The notes beneath the pieces were generated by a model that ran no database searches, had not been told where the DNA came from, and saw nothing but the letters and a program-made list of their open reading frames with translations. From positions 26,756 to 90,755 of the forward strand of contig CAMJHP010000004.1 in assembly GCA_946405575.1 (NCBI GenBank): a DNA stretch of 64,000 nucleotides, read 5' to 3'. A program made the position numbers and the translations under genes. Each line of letters starts with the position of its first letter. Positions within the stretch are counted from its first letter, which is position 1. This DNA comes from an uncultured Bacteroidales bacterium (lineage in GTDB: Bacteria > Bacteroidota > Bacteroidia > Bacteroidales > F082). Positions 9,659 to 18,760 of this stretch are shown here, piece by piece.

Positions 9659-10579
9659 CTATTGCTCAAACATACTCTCATAATAAACACTCTCGCCTTC
9701 AATAACAGATGTGGCGTTGAACCATCCTATGGCATTACAATTGGAGAAAAGATTGGAGAACACAGCTGGGTAGGCACCCATTGCCGGATTGACCCCAATG
9801 GCCAATTTTTGTCCCATAAGGAAATACATATAATCCTCTGAAATACTATAAAGCCGCACCTTAATCACATCTCCATTACGCAAATATGACTTATTCATTA
9901 TGCCCACAGGAATCTCAACATTGTTATGAAGCATCTCCGGACCGTTGAAATAATAGCCTGCATAACCTCTCATTGAAAACAGGTTGAACAATTTCGAAGG
10001 ACGATTCTTAAACAATTTGCCATTCAGATACAATTCCACATTATAAACAATGTCCTTATCGGAAAGTGCCTGAAAATAGGGACACAAACAAACTGCAGCT
10101 GAGTCGTTCACAAAAGGAATGCCTTGCTTGTTGCGTAAGGGCAGCAAACCTAAAGAATCTATGCCAGAGGCATTATTGGACATTTTGGTGTCGGCATACA
10201 TATAGATAGGCTTCGAGAACAGTGTGTTGTTCTCAACATTGACCTCCAAATGGTAGCGTCGATTTTTTTTCCCAGCAACTGAATCCGTCAGATAATGGCC
10301 AGGATTGTCCTCCTGTTCATAATACCAGATGGTATCCCCACCTCCAACCACATAAACTTCAGCGCCAGAAATCATTTCAGCACCTTCTGTGTTATACATT
10401 TCAGAAGAATAGCTGAGAATCACCTCGTGACGTTTGAATTCATTCGTCAGGGAACCTTCCACAACGGGAACCTTCCGGCCCTCAGGCAAATCCAATGTGA
10501 TTTTCTCGGTACACGACATTGCCAGCAAACCAAGTCCAACCAGCAAACCGAAATAGTGTTTTTTAGTTGCCATAATCAA
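9659..10579 (-). CDS. DUF4249 family lipoprotein, second copy
   Basis: A 306-residue outer-membrane-associated lipoprotein of the DUF4249 family. The signal peptide ends in a lipobox (LAMSC), with the acylated Cys at about residue 23. The following segment (TLDLPEGRKVPVVEGSL) is the family's characteristic start. It follows the paralogous DUF4249 gene by only 3 bp and the TonB receptor before that, so it is the last gene of a three-gene operon. DUF4249 lipoproteins commonly accompany CarboxypepD_reg-type TonB receptors, presumably as surface or periplasmic substrate-capture partners; their exact function is not established. An ATG two codons downstream (10573) is an equally possible start. 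Confidence 0.82.
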   Translation of the reverse strand: MIMATKKHYFGLLVGLGLLAMSCTEKITLDLPEGRKVPVVEGSLTNEFKRHEVILSYSSEMYNTEGAEMISGAEVYVVGGGDTIWYYEQEDNPGHYLTDSVAGKKNRRYHLEVNVENNTLFSKPIYMYADTKMSNNASGIDSLGLLPLRNKQGIPFVNDSAAVCLCPYFQALSDKDIVYNVELYLNGKLFKNRPSKLFNLFSMRGYAGYYFNGPEMLHNNVEIPVGIMNKSYLRNGDVIKVRLYSISEDYMYFLMGQKLAIGVNPAMGAYPAVFSNLFSNCNAIGWFNATSVIEGESVYYESMFEQ

Positions 10580-10582
10580 TTG

Positions 10583-11473
10583 TTATTTTCGAAAAACAGT
10601 TTCTGAAGAGACGGCTGATGCCGTAAAAAACCACCCTACTCCCTTACCTTCGGGTTGGATGTTGGTACTCACATTGGCTGGAGCACCCAACATCGGATTA
10701 CTACCTGATGAAACCAAAAGGGTGTATACGAAAGTCAGATAATCCGCAGGAATGCTATACAATCTGGCGTGAATAGAGTCACCATCTTTCAAATTCGACC
10801 TACGGAAATAGGCGATAGGAATCTCCTTGTTGGCCGCCTGCATCTCAGGACCATTGATATAATAACCCGCATAGCCTCCCACAGGAATTATCATACGTTG
10901 CGTAAGCGTATCTGTCAATAATGAGTCGTTGATGGAAATCCATGGCATATAAATGATATTCGGGTCAGGAAGGCTCTGAAAATATGGATAAAGCCATTCG
11001 ATAGTATCCATAAAAAACGTTGTCGGGACAGTATCATTTTCCCCATTGAAATGTTTTATTACAAGACTATCGATATAATCCACATTATTGGGCATCAAGC
11101 TTTCGGCATACAAATGCTGAATCGTCCCATCCTCTTCAGGAATTTCAATGCAAAGACGATACAACGTATTTTTCTTTCCAGCAACTAGGTCGGTAAAATA
11201 ATACCCTTGTCGTTCTGCGTCCTCATAATAATAGACCGTATCCAAACCATCTGTGACATAGACTGTAGCACCGCTCAGCATACGGATCTCTTCCTCAGCG
11301 TAAAACTTGGTGGAATAGCTAAGTATCGCTTTGTGATGTTTCAACTCATCAGTAAACGAAGCCTCCACACCAATCATCGGTTCTCCCTCCACAACATCAA
11401 TCTTAATGTCTTCCGTACACGCGGTCAGACCGACAAAAGCCACAACAGCCAACACACAATGCAGATTCTTCAT
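10583..11473 (-). CDS. DUF4249 family lipoprotein, first copy
   Basis: A 296-residue paralogue of the next gene, with a lipoprotein signal peptide ending in LTAC (Cys at about residue 19) and the same overall pattern (GAEVYV/GATVYV, VAGKKN, YAGYYINGPEM blocks). It starts 5 bp after the TonB receptor stop, so translation is probably coupled. Having two diverged DUF4249 copies behind one receptor suggests a duplicated partner with different ligands or positions. That is inference; no substrate gene is nearby. Confidence 0.83.
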   Translation of the reverse strand: MKNLHCVLAVVAFVGLTACTEDIKIDVVEGEPMIGVEASFTDELKHHKAILSYSTKFYAEEEIRMLSGATVYVTDGLDTVYYYEDAERQGYYFTDLVAGKKNTLYRLCIEIPEEDGTIQHLYAESLMPNNVDYIDSLVIKHFNGENDTVPTTFFMDTIEWLYPYFQSLPDPNIIYMPWISINDSLLTDTLTQRMIIPVGGYAGYYINGPEMQAANKEIPIAYFRRSNLKDGDSIHARLYSIPADYLTFVYTLLVSSGSNPMLGAPANVSTNIQPEGKGVGWFFTASAVSSETVFRK

Positions 11474-11478
11474 AACTT

Positions 11479-13824
11479 TCAGAACTTGAAATTATAAGAA
11501 ATGGAAGGTACGGCAGAAAACAAATACATATTCTTGGTTATGATGCTGCCATTCTCACCTTGGTCGAAGGTGATAGCCCATGTATTATGGCGTGCATAAG
11601 CATTATAGACCGACACATTAAGCTCGTGTTGCCATCTCCTATTTTCCAGTTTGCCCAACTTGCAAGTAAACGACAGGTCTAAGCGATGGTAGTCAGGATA
11701 ACGGCTCTCGTTACGCATTCCATTATATACAGCATAGGTTACGCCATTGATGGAGTATTGACCATAAGGGAATGTAACAGGCTGACCCGTATTGTAAATC
11801 CAGTTGGCTGCCAACGTGATACGTGGACTAACATCATAGCTGCCTACAATGACGATATTGTGTGGACGATCGTAAGGAGAATTATACTCCATCCCATGAC
11901 TAATTCCCTTGATGGTTCTGAACGTGCGTGAATAAGTGTATGATATCCAACCCGTAAACTTGCCAACATTCTTCCTAACAAGGAATTCCGCACCATAGGA
12001 ACGACCTTTGCCCACACGCAATTCACCATCAATCAACAAATAGCCATAGGTGATGGCATTATCCTTAAAGTCAATGACATTCTGCATATTTTTATAATAC
12101 AGCTCGACCGAAGTCTCAATGACATCATTGTCGAAATTGCGAAAATAACCGAGGGCAAACTGGTCACATTTCTGTGGCTTCACATTGGGACTAGTCGGAA
12201 ACCACACATCAAACGGCAGGCCACCTGTTGCCGACGATGCCACTTGGGCATATTGCACCGTGCGCGAATACGAAGCCTTGACCGACGAATGCTCGTCCAA
12301 CTGGTACATAGCAGCCACACGAGGTTCGGGATTAATGACCGTATTGAACACCTCTCCGCTACCATAATGTATGGTATCCAAAACGATATGGATGACATCT
12401 TCAAACTCGAAAAAGTCTTCCTCACCGATATTTTGGAAACAAGACAGCCTCAAACCACCACGGAAAGTGAGTCGGGAAGTGGGCTTATAATCATGCGTGA
12501 AATACAATGCATGTTCCAAGCCCTTGCGTGCCACCGACTTCGACTGATCCACTTGGAGATATTGCGACAATGCACCTCCACGATCCTCAATTTCGCCTTG
12601 CAGATAGGATTGAATGCCTGTCGTCAAACCAAATTTCGTCACATGCTGGTCGTTCCAATGCATAGAAAAGTCATAGTTAAGACTGGCTGCATCCGTACCT
12701 GCCTTGATGGAGAAATCATATGGGCTGTAATTCATATCTATGCTATAACGATATCTGGAACCTATCAACGAAAGGCTGGAGGTCAGCCGATTGGAGAAAA
12801 TATGGCTCCAACGCAATGTGGCACTACTATTCCCATAGCCCAAACCAATCATTTGCTGCATCGAAAACAAGTCATGACCGTTATAGAAAGAGAAGTAAAG
12901 TCGGTCGTTCTTTCCAAGTGTCTGCGTTATCTTGGCATTCACATCATAGAAATTAATTTTGGACTTGTTCAGGTCCTCGCCAAGGAAAGGCAAAACAAGA
13001 CCAGCATAAGTTCTTCGGCCTGCCAGCATCACAGAGGTCTTGTGGTCAAAAAGCGGCGTTTCCATCATCACATGGCTTGTCACAAGTCCTATACCTCCTT
13101 GTATTCCAAACTGTTTCGGCATCTCGTCTTTCACCGAAACATCAAGTACCGAAGAAAGACGTCCACCAAAATTAGAAGGAATATCACCTTTATAAAGGGT
13201 GGCATCCTTTACCACATCATTGTTGAACACTGAGAAGAAACCGAGGAAATGCGAGGCATTATAGATTGGAGCGCCATCCAATAGAATAAGATTATGGTCG
13301 GTAGCACCGCCACGCACACTGAAACCTGACGAACCTTCCGAAGCCGACTGGACACCTGGCAGCAATGTGATAGACTTAATGACGTCCACCTCGCCCATTA
13401 ATGCAGGAATCTTCTTGATGGTAATCATATCAAGCGTTTGTACACTCATCGCCATAGCCGTCACGTTACGATCCTTACGTTCGCTAGTCACCTGCACTTC
13501 CGATAACTTCTCCGACTCAGGTTGCAATTTAATATTGAGCGTTATCGGCTTTTTCGCAACACTAATCTTTTTGTAAACCGTACTATAACCAACATAAGAA
13601 ACGCGAAGTGTATGCTCGCCCAATGGCAAGTCCAGTTCATAGCGACCTTTCTCATCGGTTGTGGTACCCGATTGCAATTTCTCCTCATAGATGGAGACAC
13701 CTATTAGGGTTTCGCCCGAACTTTCGTCGCGAACGGTACCCGAAATATGGCCTTTGTCTTGAGCAAAAGCACTGGCTATTAACCCTAAAAGGCAAACCAA
13801 AGATAAAACTAGTTGTCGATGCAT
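11479..13824 (-). CDS. TonB-dependent receptor with CarboxypepD_reg-like N-terminal domain
   Basis: An outer-membrane active-transport receptor of 781 residues. The ATG at 13824 begins a signal peptide (MHRQLVLSLVCLLG, ending in AFAQ); the longer frame from 13857 overlaps the promoter. Residues about 25-105 form a CarboxypepD_reg-like/CNA-B-like beta domain (GHISGTVRDESSGETL). A plug domain follows (about 110-230, with GFSVRGGATDHNLILLDG), then a 22-strand-type barrel ending in YNFKF. It is in the FecA-like/orphan TonB group rather than a SusC paired with SusD. The two DUF4249 genes follow within 5 and 3 bp. The ligand is unknown. Confidence 0.9.
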   Translation of the reverse strand: MHRQLVLSLVCLLGLIASAFAQDKGHISGTVRDESSGETLIGVSIYEEKLQSGTTTDEKGRYELDLPLGEHTLRVSYVGYSTVYKKISVAKKPITLNIKLQPESEKLSEVQVTSERKDRNVTAMAMSVQTLDMITIKKIPALMGEVDVIKSITLLPGVQSASEGSSGFSVRGGATDHNLILLDGAPIYNASHFLGFFSVFNNDVVKDATLYKGDIPSNFGGRLSSVLDVSVKDEMPKQFGIQGGIGLVTSHVMMETPLFDHKTSVMLAGRRTYAGLVLPFLGEDLNKSKINFYDVNAKITQTLGKNDRLYFSFYNGHDLFSMQQMIGLGYGNSSATLRWSHIFSNRLTSSLSLIGSRYRYSIDMNYSPYDFSIKAGTDAASLNYDFSMHWNDQHVTKFGLTTGIQSYLQGEIEDRGGALSQYLQVDQSKSVARKGLEHALYFTHDYKPTSRLTFRGGLRLSCFQNIGEEDFFEFEDVIHIVLDTIHYGSGEVFNTVINPEPRVAAMYQLDEHSSVKASYSRTVQYAQVASSATGGLPFDVWFPTSPNVKPQKCDQFALGYFRNFDNDVIETSVELYYKNMQNVIDFKDNAITYGYLLIDGELRVGKGRSYGAEFLVRKNVGKFTGWISYTYSRTFRTIKGISHGMEYNSPYDRPHNIVIVGSYDVSPRITLAANWIYNTGQPVTFPYGQYSINGVTYAVYNGMRNESRYPDYHRLDLSFTCKLGKLENRRWQHELNVSVYNAYARHNTWAITFDQGENGSIITKNMYLFSAVPSISYNFKF

Positions 13825-13846
13825 TTTGTGTTCTGTAAAATTTGTG

Positions 13847-13854
13847 CAAAGATA
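13847..13854 (-). promoter_or_regulatory. -7 element for the TonB/DUF4249 operon
   Basis: On the minus strand this reads TATCTTTG, a perfect TAnnTTTG, 22 bases upstream of the chosen ATG at 13824. It also argues against the longer reading frame starting at 13857. Confidence 0.65.
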
Positions 13855-14009
13855 CAAAACATTGGGGATTTGGAAGTTGGATTTTCAGGCAACACTATAT
13901 TTTTCTTGAAATTTATTCGTCTTCTTCCATAAAAACCGTATATTATGCACTAATTTCATGGCGGTAACGTTTTTTTTCGATCTTTGTATTGCCAAATTAT
14001 AGAAAACAC

Positions 14010-14220
14010 GAAGCGTTATGCTCGTCTTGTTGTTGGGAACGTGAGAAATTCTGAATTACAATGCAAAATGGTATAATAATCCGCGCTGTTTTAACGTGGA
14101 CGGGTCTATTATATTCTACATTATAAGGTAATTTCCACGACCTCCAACTTAAGAATGGGCATATCAGTGCCACGCTTCTTTTGTATACAATTGTCCTTTG
14201 AGGTGCTGGAAAGGAGAATT
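14010..14220 (+). ncRNA. Candidate structured RNA or long structured 5' leader
   Basis: The roughly 400 bp before the gene at 14260 hold a set of nested complementary segments that would fold into one long rod. GAAGCGT (14010-16) pairs with ACGCTTC (14172-78). GTG-a-GAAAT (14041-49) pairs with ATTTC-CAC (14131-38). TATAATA (14072-78) pairs with TATTATA (14107-13). CCGCG (14081-85) pairs with CGTGG (14094-98, one G-U). A separate hairpin follows: AATT-g-TCCTTT (14189-99) with AAAGGA-g-AATT (14210-20). An imperfect -7 element (GATCTTTG, 13979-86) precedes it. It could be a regulatory leader of the downstream secreted protein or an independent small RNA; a rod shape also recalls 6S-like RNAs. 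The pairing is seen in the sequence; the function is not known. Confidence 0.45.
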
Positions 14221-14259
14221 AAAGGTTGCGCCCGATTGACGTATTTAGGGTTAAAGAAA

Positions 14260-15135
14260 ATGAAAAGATTTATTTTTGTTCTAGCCACTATTCTCTGCTT
14301 TGCAACGGCTGCCGTGAATGCGCAAACTCCTGTGAATGCCCTTCATCTTTATTCTTCGGCTAGTGGTATTCCTGGAGTGTTTACCAATAATGGGCATTCG
14401 AATGTCTTATATAATTATTATGATTTTGAAACTAATGAAACCAAGTTTTGCATTTACGATCACGATTTTTCCACTGTAATTTTTGAATCAAATTCATTGC
14501 CAGATGCTGTAGATTTACAACAATGTGTATACTTAGATTTCTCTAATTGTGAATGGTTTAATTATGGAGGAACAGATTTTTCATCCATAAAACACTTGTA
14601 TTTAACTCAAAATCTGTTTAATTCTGACAATCATTTTGAATACTTATCGTGGGGTGATGGAAATCTTTGGCACATCAAATCGACAGATGGTTCAACGATT
14701 CAGACAATTTATCCTGAAGAAGGATATCATTGGTCTAATTGGAGTGGTCATATTCCCGTTATCATTAATTTGGACAATATTTTCTATCTTGGATTGGTAG
14801 AATCAGATGAAGAAGGCACCCAAGAAGGAGAAAAGATGCAACTCTATCGTATCAACCACATCCAAGGTCTTACCAAGGTGAATGTTGAACTTCCCATCTC
14901 GGTGTTTCCCACTATGCCCACCTGTGACCAGCAAATCACGGTAGAATTGGGCGAGGGCAACAATGCCAAGGAAGTAACGGTGGTCAATAGTTTAGGGCAG
15001 GTCATCAAGCGTGTGCCAGTGGAAGAAGGCCAACGGCAAATCACCATTCCTGCCCAAGAACTGAACAGCGGCCTCAATGTGGTCAATACACGCACGCAGC
15101 AAGGTCAAGGCAGCTGCAAAATCATCGTGCGGTAA
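14260..15135 (+). CDS. Secreted protein with T9SS type A sorting domain, unknown function
   Basis: A 291-residue exported protein. The ATG at 14260 gives a standard signal peptide (MKRFIFVLATILCFAT, ending in VNAQ); an upstream in-frame ATG at 14155 lies inside the structured leader and lacks a signal sequence. Residues about 25-205 are rich in Asn, Tyr, Phe and Asp with no recognised domain. The last 75 residues are a T9SS type A domain (VVNSLGQVIKRV, ending CKIIVR). The first 560 bp are AT-rich and the last 300 bp (from about 14820) are clearly richer in G and C, as if a sorting tail had been joined to a foreign passenger. A terminator follows. Confidence 0.75.
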   Translation: MKRFIFVLATILCFATAAVNAQTPVNALHLYSSASGIPGVFTNNGHSNVLYNYYDFETNETKFCIYDHDFSTVIFESNSLPDAVDLQQCVYLDFSNCEWFNYGGTDFSSIKHLYLTQNLFNSDNHFEYLSWGDGNLWHIKSTDGSTIQTIYPEEGYHWSNWSGHIPVIINLDNIFYLGLVESDEEGTQEGEKMQLYRINHIQGLTKVNVELPISVFPTMPTCDQQITVELGEGNNAKEVTVVNSLGQVIKRVPVEEGQRQITIPAQELNSGLNVVNTRTQQGQGSCKIIVR

Positions 15136-15170
15136 TTGCCGAAAGAAAATCTATTTGTGCGCCAAAACGA

Positions 15171-15211
15171 ACCGAACCTGCAGGAGTGGCTCTTGCGGGT
15201 TCGGTTTTTAT
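15171..15211. terminator. Bidirectional intrinsic terminator
   Basis: A stem of ACCGAACC-t-GCA with TGC-g-GGTTCGGT, an 11-base loop and a run of T lies between the + gene ending at 15135 and the - gene ending at 15208. Confidence 0.88.
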
Positions 15212-18123
15212 AATACCTTATACTCCAGTCTCCCCATTTTCTCAACTTCTAACGAAGGTTGCCCGAATTCCTCTGTCACTTTGCCCAAAAGCAGATACAC
15301 GCCATCACCTTGGAAAGGATAGTTTTTAAAAACTTGCGGGAAAAGCACCGTGTCGAAGGCTTCTCCTGCGGCATCGACGAAAGTGGCGAGGGCCATCGGA
15401 TCACCTTTGCAGGTGCGAAAGTTTTTCACTGTCACCAATTTGCCCAACATCCTATAACGTTGTCCAACGAAGTTCAGCATTTGGCAAGCCATCAATTCGC
15501 CACGGAAGTTGGTCTTAAGTAGGTCGAACCAAGTGAGGGATACCGGGAAGCCATAAAGTTCGATCTCGTCGTAGGCGTTTTGCAAGGCATTGGCCTTGAA
15601 ATCTGGAAACTCAAAATGCTGGTTCTCAAGCTTGAAAAGCGTTTCGGGTTGCTCCTTTTTGGCTTGGCTCTTGTTCAAATGCGCCTGCCACAATAGTTCG
15701 GCCTTAGTCTTCTTCGTAAAACCAAACGCACCTCCGCGAATGAGCAAAACGAGCTGTTCCAACGAAAACGGCACTCTTAAAATAAAGTCGTCCAAGCTGG
15801 CGAATGGGCCATGGGCTTTGCGTTCAGCGATGAAACGCTCCACGAACCTTTGTTCCAACCCTTGTAAATGCACGAAACCCATAAAAATCGTTCTACCGTT
15901 CAAAGTGGTGAGATAGCTGCTGCGGTTGACACAAGGCAGGTGGATTTTCGCGCCCATACGCCGTGCTTCATTAAAGTAGAACCAAGTCTGATAGAAGCCA
16001 CCGAAATTATTAATCACAGCCACCTGAAACTCAAGCGGATAGTGGCTTTTCAGATAGAGGCTTTGATAACTCTCCACCGCGTATGATGCCGAGTGTGCCT
16101 TCGAGAAAGAATAACCTGAAAACGACTCGATTTGTCGCCAAAGTTCTTGTACCAAGGTATCAGGATAACCTTTGGCCTTGCAGTTGTCGAAGAAGCGTTT
16201 CATCACCTGCTCGAACTCAAACTTGTCGCGCATCTTGTGACCCATCATACGGCGCAGCACATCGGCTTCGGCCAAGTCCAAACCCGCGAAATAATGTCCC
16301 ACCTTGAGCACATCCTCTTGATAAATCATCACGCCGTAGGTCTCGGCCAAAAGTTCTTTTAAGATGGGGTGTTTATAGTCCACAGTTTCAGGATGATGAA
16401 AACGGTTGACATATTCGCGCATCATTCCCGAGTGGGCCACGCCCGGGCGGATGATGGAACTGGCTGCCACCAAGGTCTTGTAGTCGGAGCAACGCAACTT
16501 GCGCAATAGACCGCGCATCCCCGGACTTTCGATATAAAAGCATCCGCAGGTCTCGGCTTTGAGCAGTTGCCGCTTTATCAGCTCGTCCTCTTTCAGTGCG
16601 TTTACCTGATGGATGTCAATGTGAACGCCGCAGTTGCGTTCCACCATCTCCACCGCGTCGCGGATGTGGGCGATGCCGCGCTGGCTGAGGATGTCCACTT
16701 TAATGAGCCCGACTTTTTCAGCAGAATACATATCAAATTGCGTAGTTGGGAAGCCCTTGGGCGGCAGGTCGAGGGCGACGAAGTTGGTTATCGGTTCTTC
16801 CGTAATCAAAACGCCGCCGGCATGAATGGAACGTTGGCGCGGAAAGTCGCGGAGGTGATCGGCGATGGCCAGAATCTGCCGCCCGATTGCGCTCTGTCGG
16901 GCGAAGGCCTCGGGGTTGCGCTCCATCAGGTCGATTTCGCCTTTGGGCAGGCCAAACACTTTGCCCAACTCGCGACAAAGCGAATTACTTTGGAACGTGA
17001 CCGTCGCGCCCAGCAAGGCCACGTGTTCCCGACCATATTTTTCAAAAATGTGTTCGATGACTTTGTCACGCTCGCGCCACGAGAAATCAAGGTCGAAATC
17101 GGGTGGACTGCTCCGCTTGGGGTTGAGGAAACGTTCGAAGTATAAGTCCAACTCTATCGGGTCCACATCGGTGATTTTTAAACAATATGCTACAACACTA
17201 TTCGCGCCACTACCCCGCCCAACGTGATAGAAACCTTGTGATATGGCGAATTTCACAATCTCCCAAGCGATAAGGAAGTAGGCGCAGAAGCCCATCCGCT
17301 CGATAATGTCCAGCTCCTTCTCGATTCGACGATAAGCAGTCTTGTTGGTCGCGCCGTAACGATACATCATACCATCAAAAGCCAATTTACGCAGCAATTC
17401 GCGGTCGTCAAAGACATTGCCCGTGAAAGTGCGTTTGTTTTTCACGCTGTCATCCAAATCGATTTCGCACCCATTTAATATATACTCCGCATTTTCAATG
17501 AGTTGGTGATAGAGCGCAAAGGTCGTTTTCAACCTTTCGACGGGCAAAAGAATCTCATCGGGAGCGGCACAAGCAGCTGGCTCCAAGCGCGAAATCAGTA
17601 CGTTTTCGTCAATGGCACGCATACACTGGTGCAACTGGAAATCGTCGGCCCCGGCAAAGGTCACGGGCTGCATGGCAACTAGCTTTTCAAAGGATTCGCA
17701 ATTGTACAATTTGGTCAGTTGGGAGAAACGCACGCCGAGAAATTCGTTCTCTTTCAGTTGTGCGGACTTCCGTTTTCCAAAGGGATAAATCACGAAAACC
17801 TGTTCCCAATCGGGTGCAATCTCAGGGAAAGGTTGTTTGGTGAGGTTATGTTGCGTCAAAAAACGGTTCAGTTCGGCTAAGCCCATATTGTTTTTGGCCA
17901 AGGCTACATAGAGCAGTTCATTGCCATTGCGCACCTCCACACCCACGACGGGCCGCACACCCTTCCGCTGACATTCCACCACGAAATCGGCCACGCCCAT
18001 CGTCGTGTTGATGTCGGTCAAAGACAGGACGGAATAGCCCATCGCGGCAGCCTTCGTGACCAAGTCCGCAATCGGCAACGTCCCGTAGCACAGGCTGTTA
18101 TATGAATGAACCGCAATCAGCAT
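15208..18123 (-). CDS. DNA polymerase III alpha subunit, short second-type DnaE (mutagenesis-associated)
   Basis: A C-family DNA polymerase of 971 residues, shorter than the replicative DnaE of Bacteroidota (about 1200). It has an N-terminal PHP domain (residues 1-200) whose usual HxH metal motif is reduced to AVHS, so the PHP site is probably inactive. The polymerase core has the catalytic aspartates in PPDFDLDFSW and a conserved FSGYSFSKAHSASYAV block. A helix-hairpin-helix region and a C-terminal OB fold (about 880-960) follow. The replicative tau-binding tail is missing. The form, the shared operator with dinB and the nearby S24 repressor point to a damage-inducible, error-prone polymerase like DnaE2/ImuC; that role is inferred. 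Confidence 0.88.
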   Translation of the reverse strand: MLIAVHSYNSLCYGTLPIADLVTKAAAMGYSVLSLTDINTTMGVADFVVECQRKGVRPVVGVEVRNGNELLYVALAKNNMGLAELNRFLTQHNLTKQPFPEIAPDWEQVFVIYPFGKRKSAQLKENEFLGVRFSQLTKLYNCESFEKLVAMQPVTFAGADDFQLHQCMRAIDENVLISRLEPAACAAPDEILLPVERLKTTFALYHQLIENAEYILNGCEIDLDDSVKNKRTFTGNVFDDRELLRKLAFDGMMYRYGATNKTAYRRIEKELDIIERMGFCAYFLIAWEIVKFAISQGFYHVGRGSGANSVVAYCLKITDVDPIELDLYFERFLNPKRSSPPDFDLDFSWRERDKVIEHIFEKYGREHVALLGATVTFQSNSLCRELGKVFGLPKGEIDLMERNPEAFARQSAIGRQILAIADHLRDFPRQRSIHAGGVLITEEPITNFVALDLPPKGFPTTQFDMYSAEKVGLIKVDILSQRGIAHIRDAVEMVERNCGVHIDIHQVNALKEDELIKRQLLKAETCGCFYIESPGMRGLLRKLRCSDYKTLVAASSIIRPGVAHSGMMREYVNRFHHPETVDYKHPILKELLAETYGVMIYQEDVLKVGHYFAGLDLAEADVLRRMMGHKMRDKFEFEQVMKRFFDNCKAKGYPDTLVQELWRQIESFSGYSFSKAHSASYAVESYQSLYLKSHYPLEFQVAVINNFGGFYQTWFYFNEARRMGAKIHLPCVNRSSYLTTLNGRTIFMGFVHLQGLEQRFVERFIAERKAHGPFASLDDFILRVPFSLEQLVLLIRGGAFGFTKKTKAELLWQAHLNKSQAKKEQPETLFKLENQHFEFPDFKANALQNAYDEIELYGFPVSLTWFDLLKTNFRGELMACQMLNFVGQRYRMLGKLVTVKNFRTCKGDPMALATFVDAAGEAFDTVLFPQVFKNYPFQGDGVYLLLGKVTEEFGQPSLEVEKMGRLEYKVL

Positions 18124-18129
18124 AACACT

Positions 18130-18187
18130 TTTGATTAGTTTTTCATCAAAAATTTCGCCGTAAATTTAATCAAAGTTTTTGAGATGA
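18130..18187 (-). promoter_or_regulatory. Shared promoter/operator block upstream of dnaE
   Basis: The dyad TTTGAT-N9-ATCAAA (18130-18150) sits just before the dnaE ATG. It is followed on the plus strand by a block containing TTTCGCCGTAAATTTAATCA. The same block and dyad occur upstream of dinB (21639-21696), where the dyad reads TTTGAC-N9-GTCAAA. The matched change in both arms supports a real two-fold operator. The arm overlaps an AATTTTTG sequence that could be the -7 element, so a bound repressor would block transcription. The bound protein is probably the S24 regulator at 21.9 kb (inference). Confidence 0.68.
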
Positions 18188-18230
18188 ATTGGAATTGGTG
18201 CCAACGAAAGTCTCTTTTTTTCCGATTTAT

Positions 18231-18261
18231 TTTGCCAATTCAGAAAAACAATCTATCTTTG
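18231..18261 (+). promoter_or_regulatory. Promoter upstream of the DUF4143 remnant
   Basis: TTTG (18231-34), 19 bases, then TATCTTTG (18254-61): an exact match to the Bacteroidota TTTG-N19-TAnnTTTG promoter. It now drives only a short frame (ATG at 18308 for nine codons) and the broken DUF4143 gene. Two copies of GAAAATATTGGATA lie between it and the remnant. Confidence 0.65.
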
Positions 18262-18336
18262 CGCACGATTTTGATTGAAAATATTGGATAGAATCCTCGA
18301 TTTTCAATGAAAATATTGGATATACATAAAAAATAG

Positions 18337-18729
18337 CGATACGACATCGGTGTGGCCAATCATTTATTGCACCGCAAGGAAATGAGCAGAGGCAGCGTCG
18401 ATTACGGACACGCTTTCGAGCACTTGGTCATTCAAGAGATTTATGCGTGGCTACATTACACCCATTCTGAAGAAACCTTATCGTATTGGCGCACTTATAC
18501 GGGAATTGAGGTGGACGCTGTGATTGGAGATGCACGAGTGGCCATTGAAATCAAATCGACCGAAGAGATACAGCCGCGCCACACCAAAGGATTGAAAGCG
18601 TTTGGCGAAGAACATCCTGACAGTCGTCGTATGGTGGTTTCGCTCGACAAGTTTAACCGCCGAATTGGTGACATTGAATGTGTCTATGTTCTCGATTTCT
18701 TCAAAATGTTGTGGTCGGGAGAGATTTAA
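18337..18729 (+). pseudogene. C-terminal remnant of a DUF4143 (AAA_14-type) ATPase
   Basis: About 130 codons that match only the C-terminal domain of the AAA_14/DUF4143 ATPases, beginning RYDIGVANHLL right after a TAG and continuing through GSVDYGHAFEHLVIQE and GIEVDAVIGDARVAIEIKS to the normal end. The whole N-terminal P-loop ATPase domain (about 250 residues) is absent. The only possible starts are a GTG at 18352 or later codons. The nuclease-like D-ExK-type core (EVDAVI...IEIKS) is intact, so a short protein might be made, but the loss of the ATPase makes a decayed gene more likely. It sits between two copies of the dnaE upstream block. Confidence 0.78.
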
Positions 18730-18760
18730 CCGAACACATACTTTGTTATTGTAATGTTTG

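Noticed and set aside
12244..13233. A 329-codon frame on the plus strand inside the TonB receptor gene
   Set aside because: It lies entirely antisense to a well-supported barrel gene and encodes a low-complexity sequence with no recognisable motif.
15208..18123. Considered whether this dnaE is the replicative polymerase
   Set aside because: It is about 250 residues shorter than Bacteroidota replicative DnaE, lacks the tau-binding tail, has a degenerate PHP motif and shares an operator with dinB.
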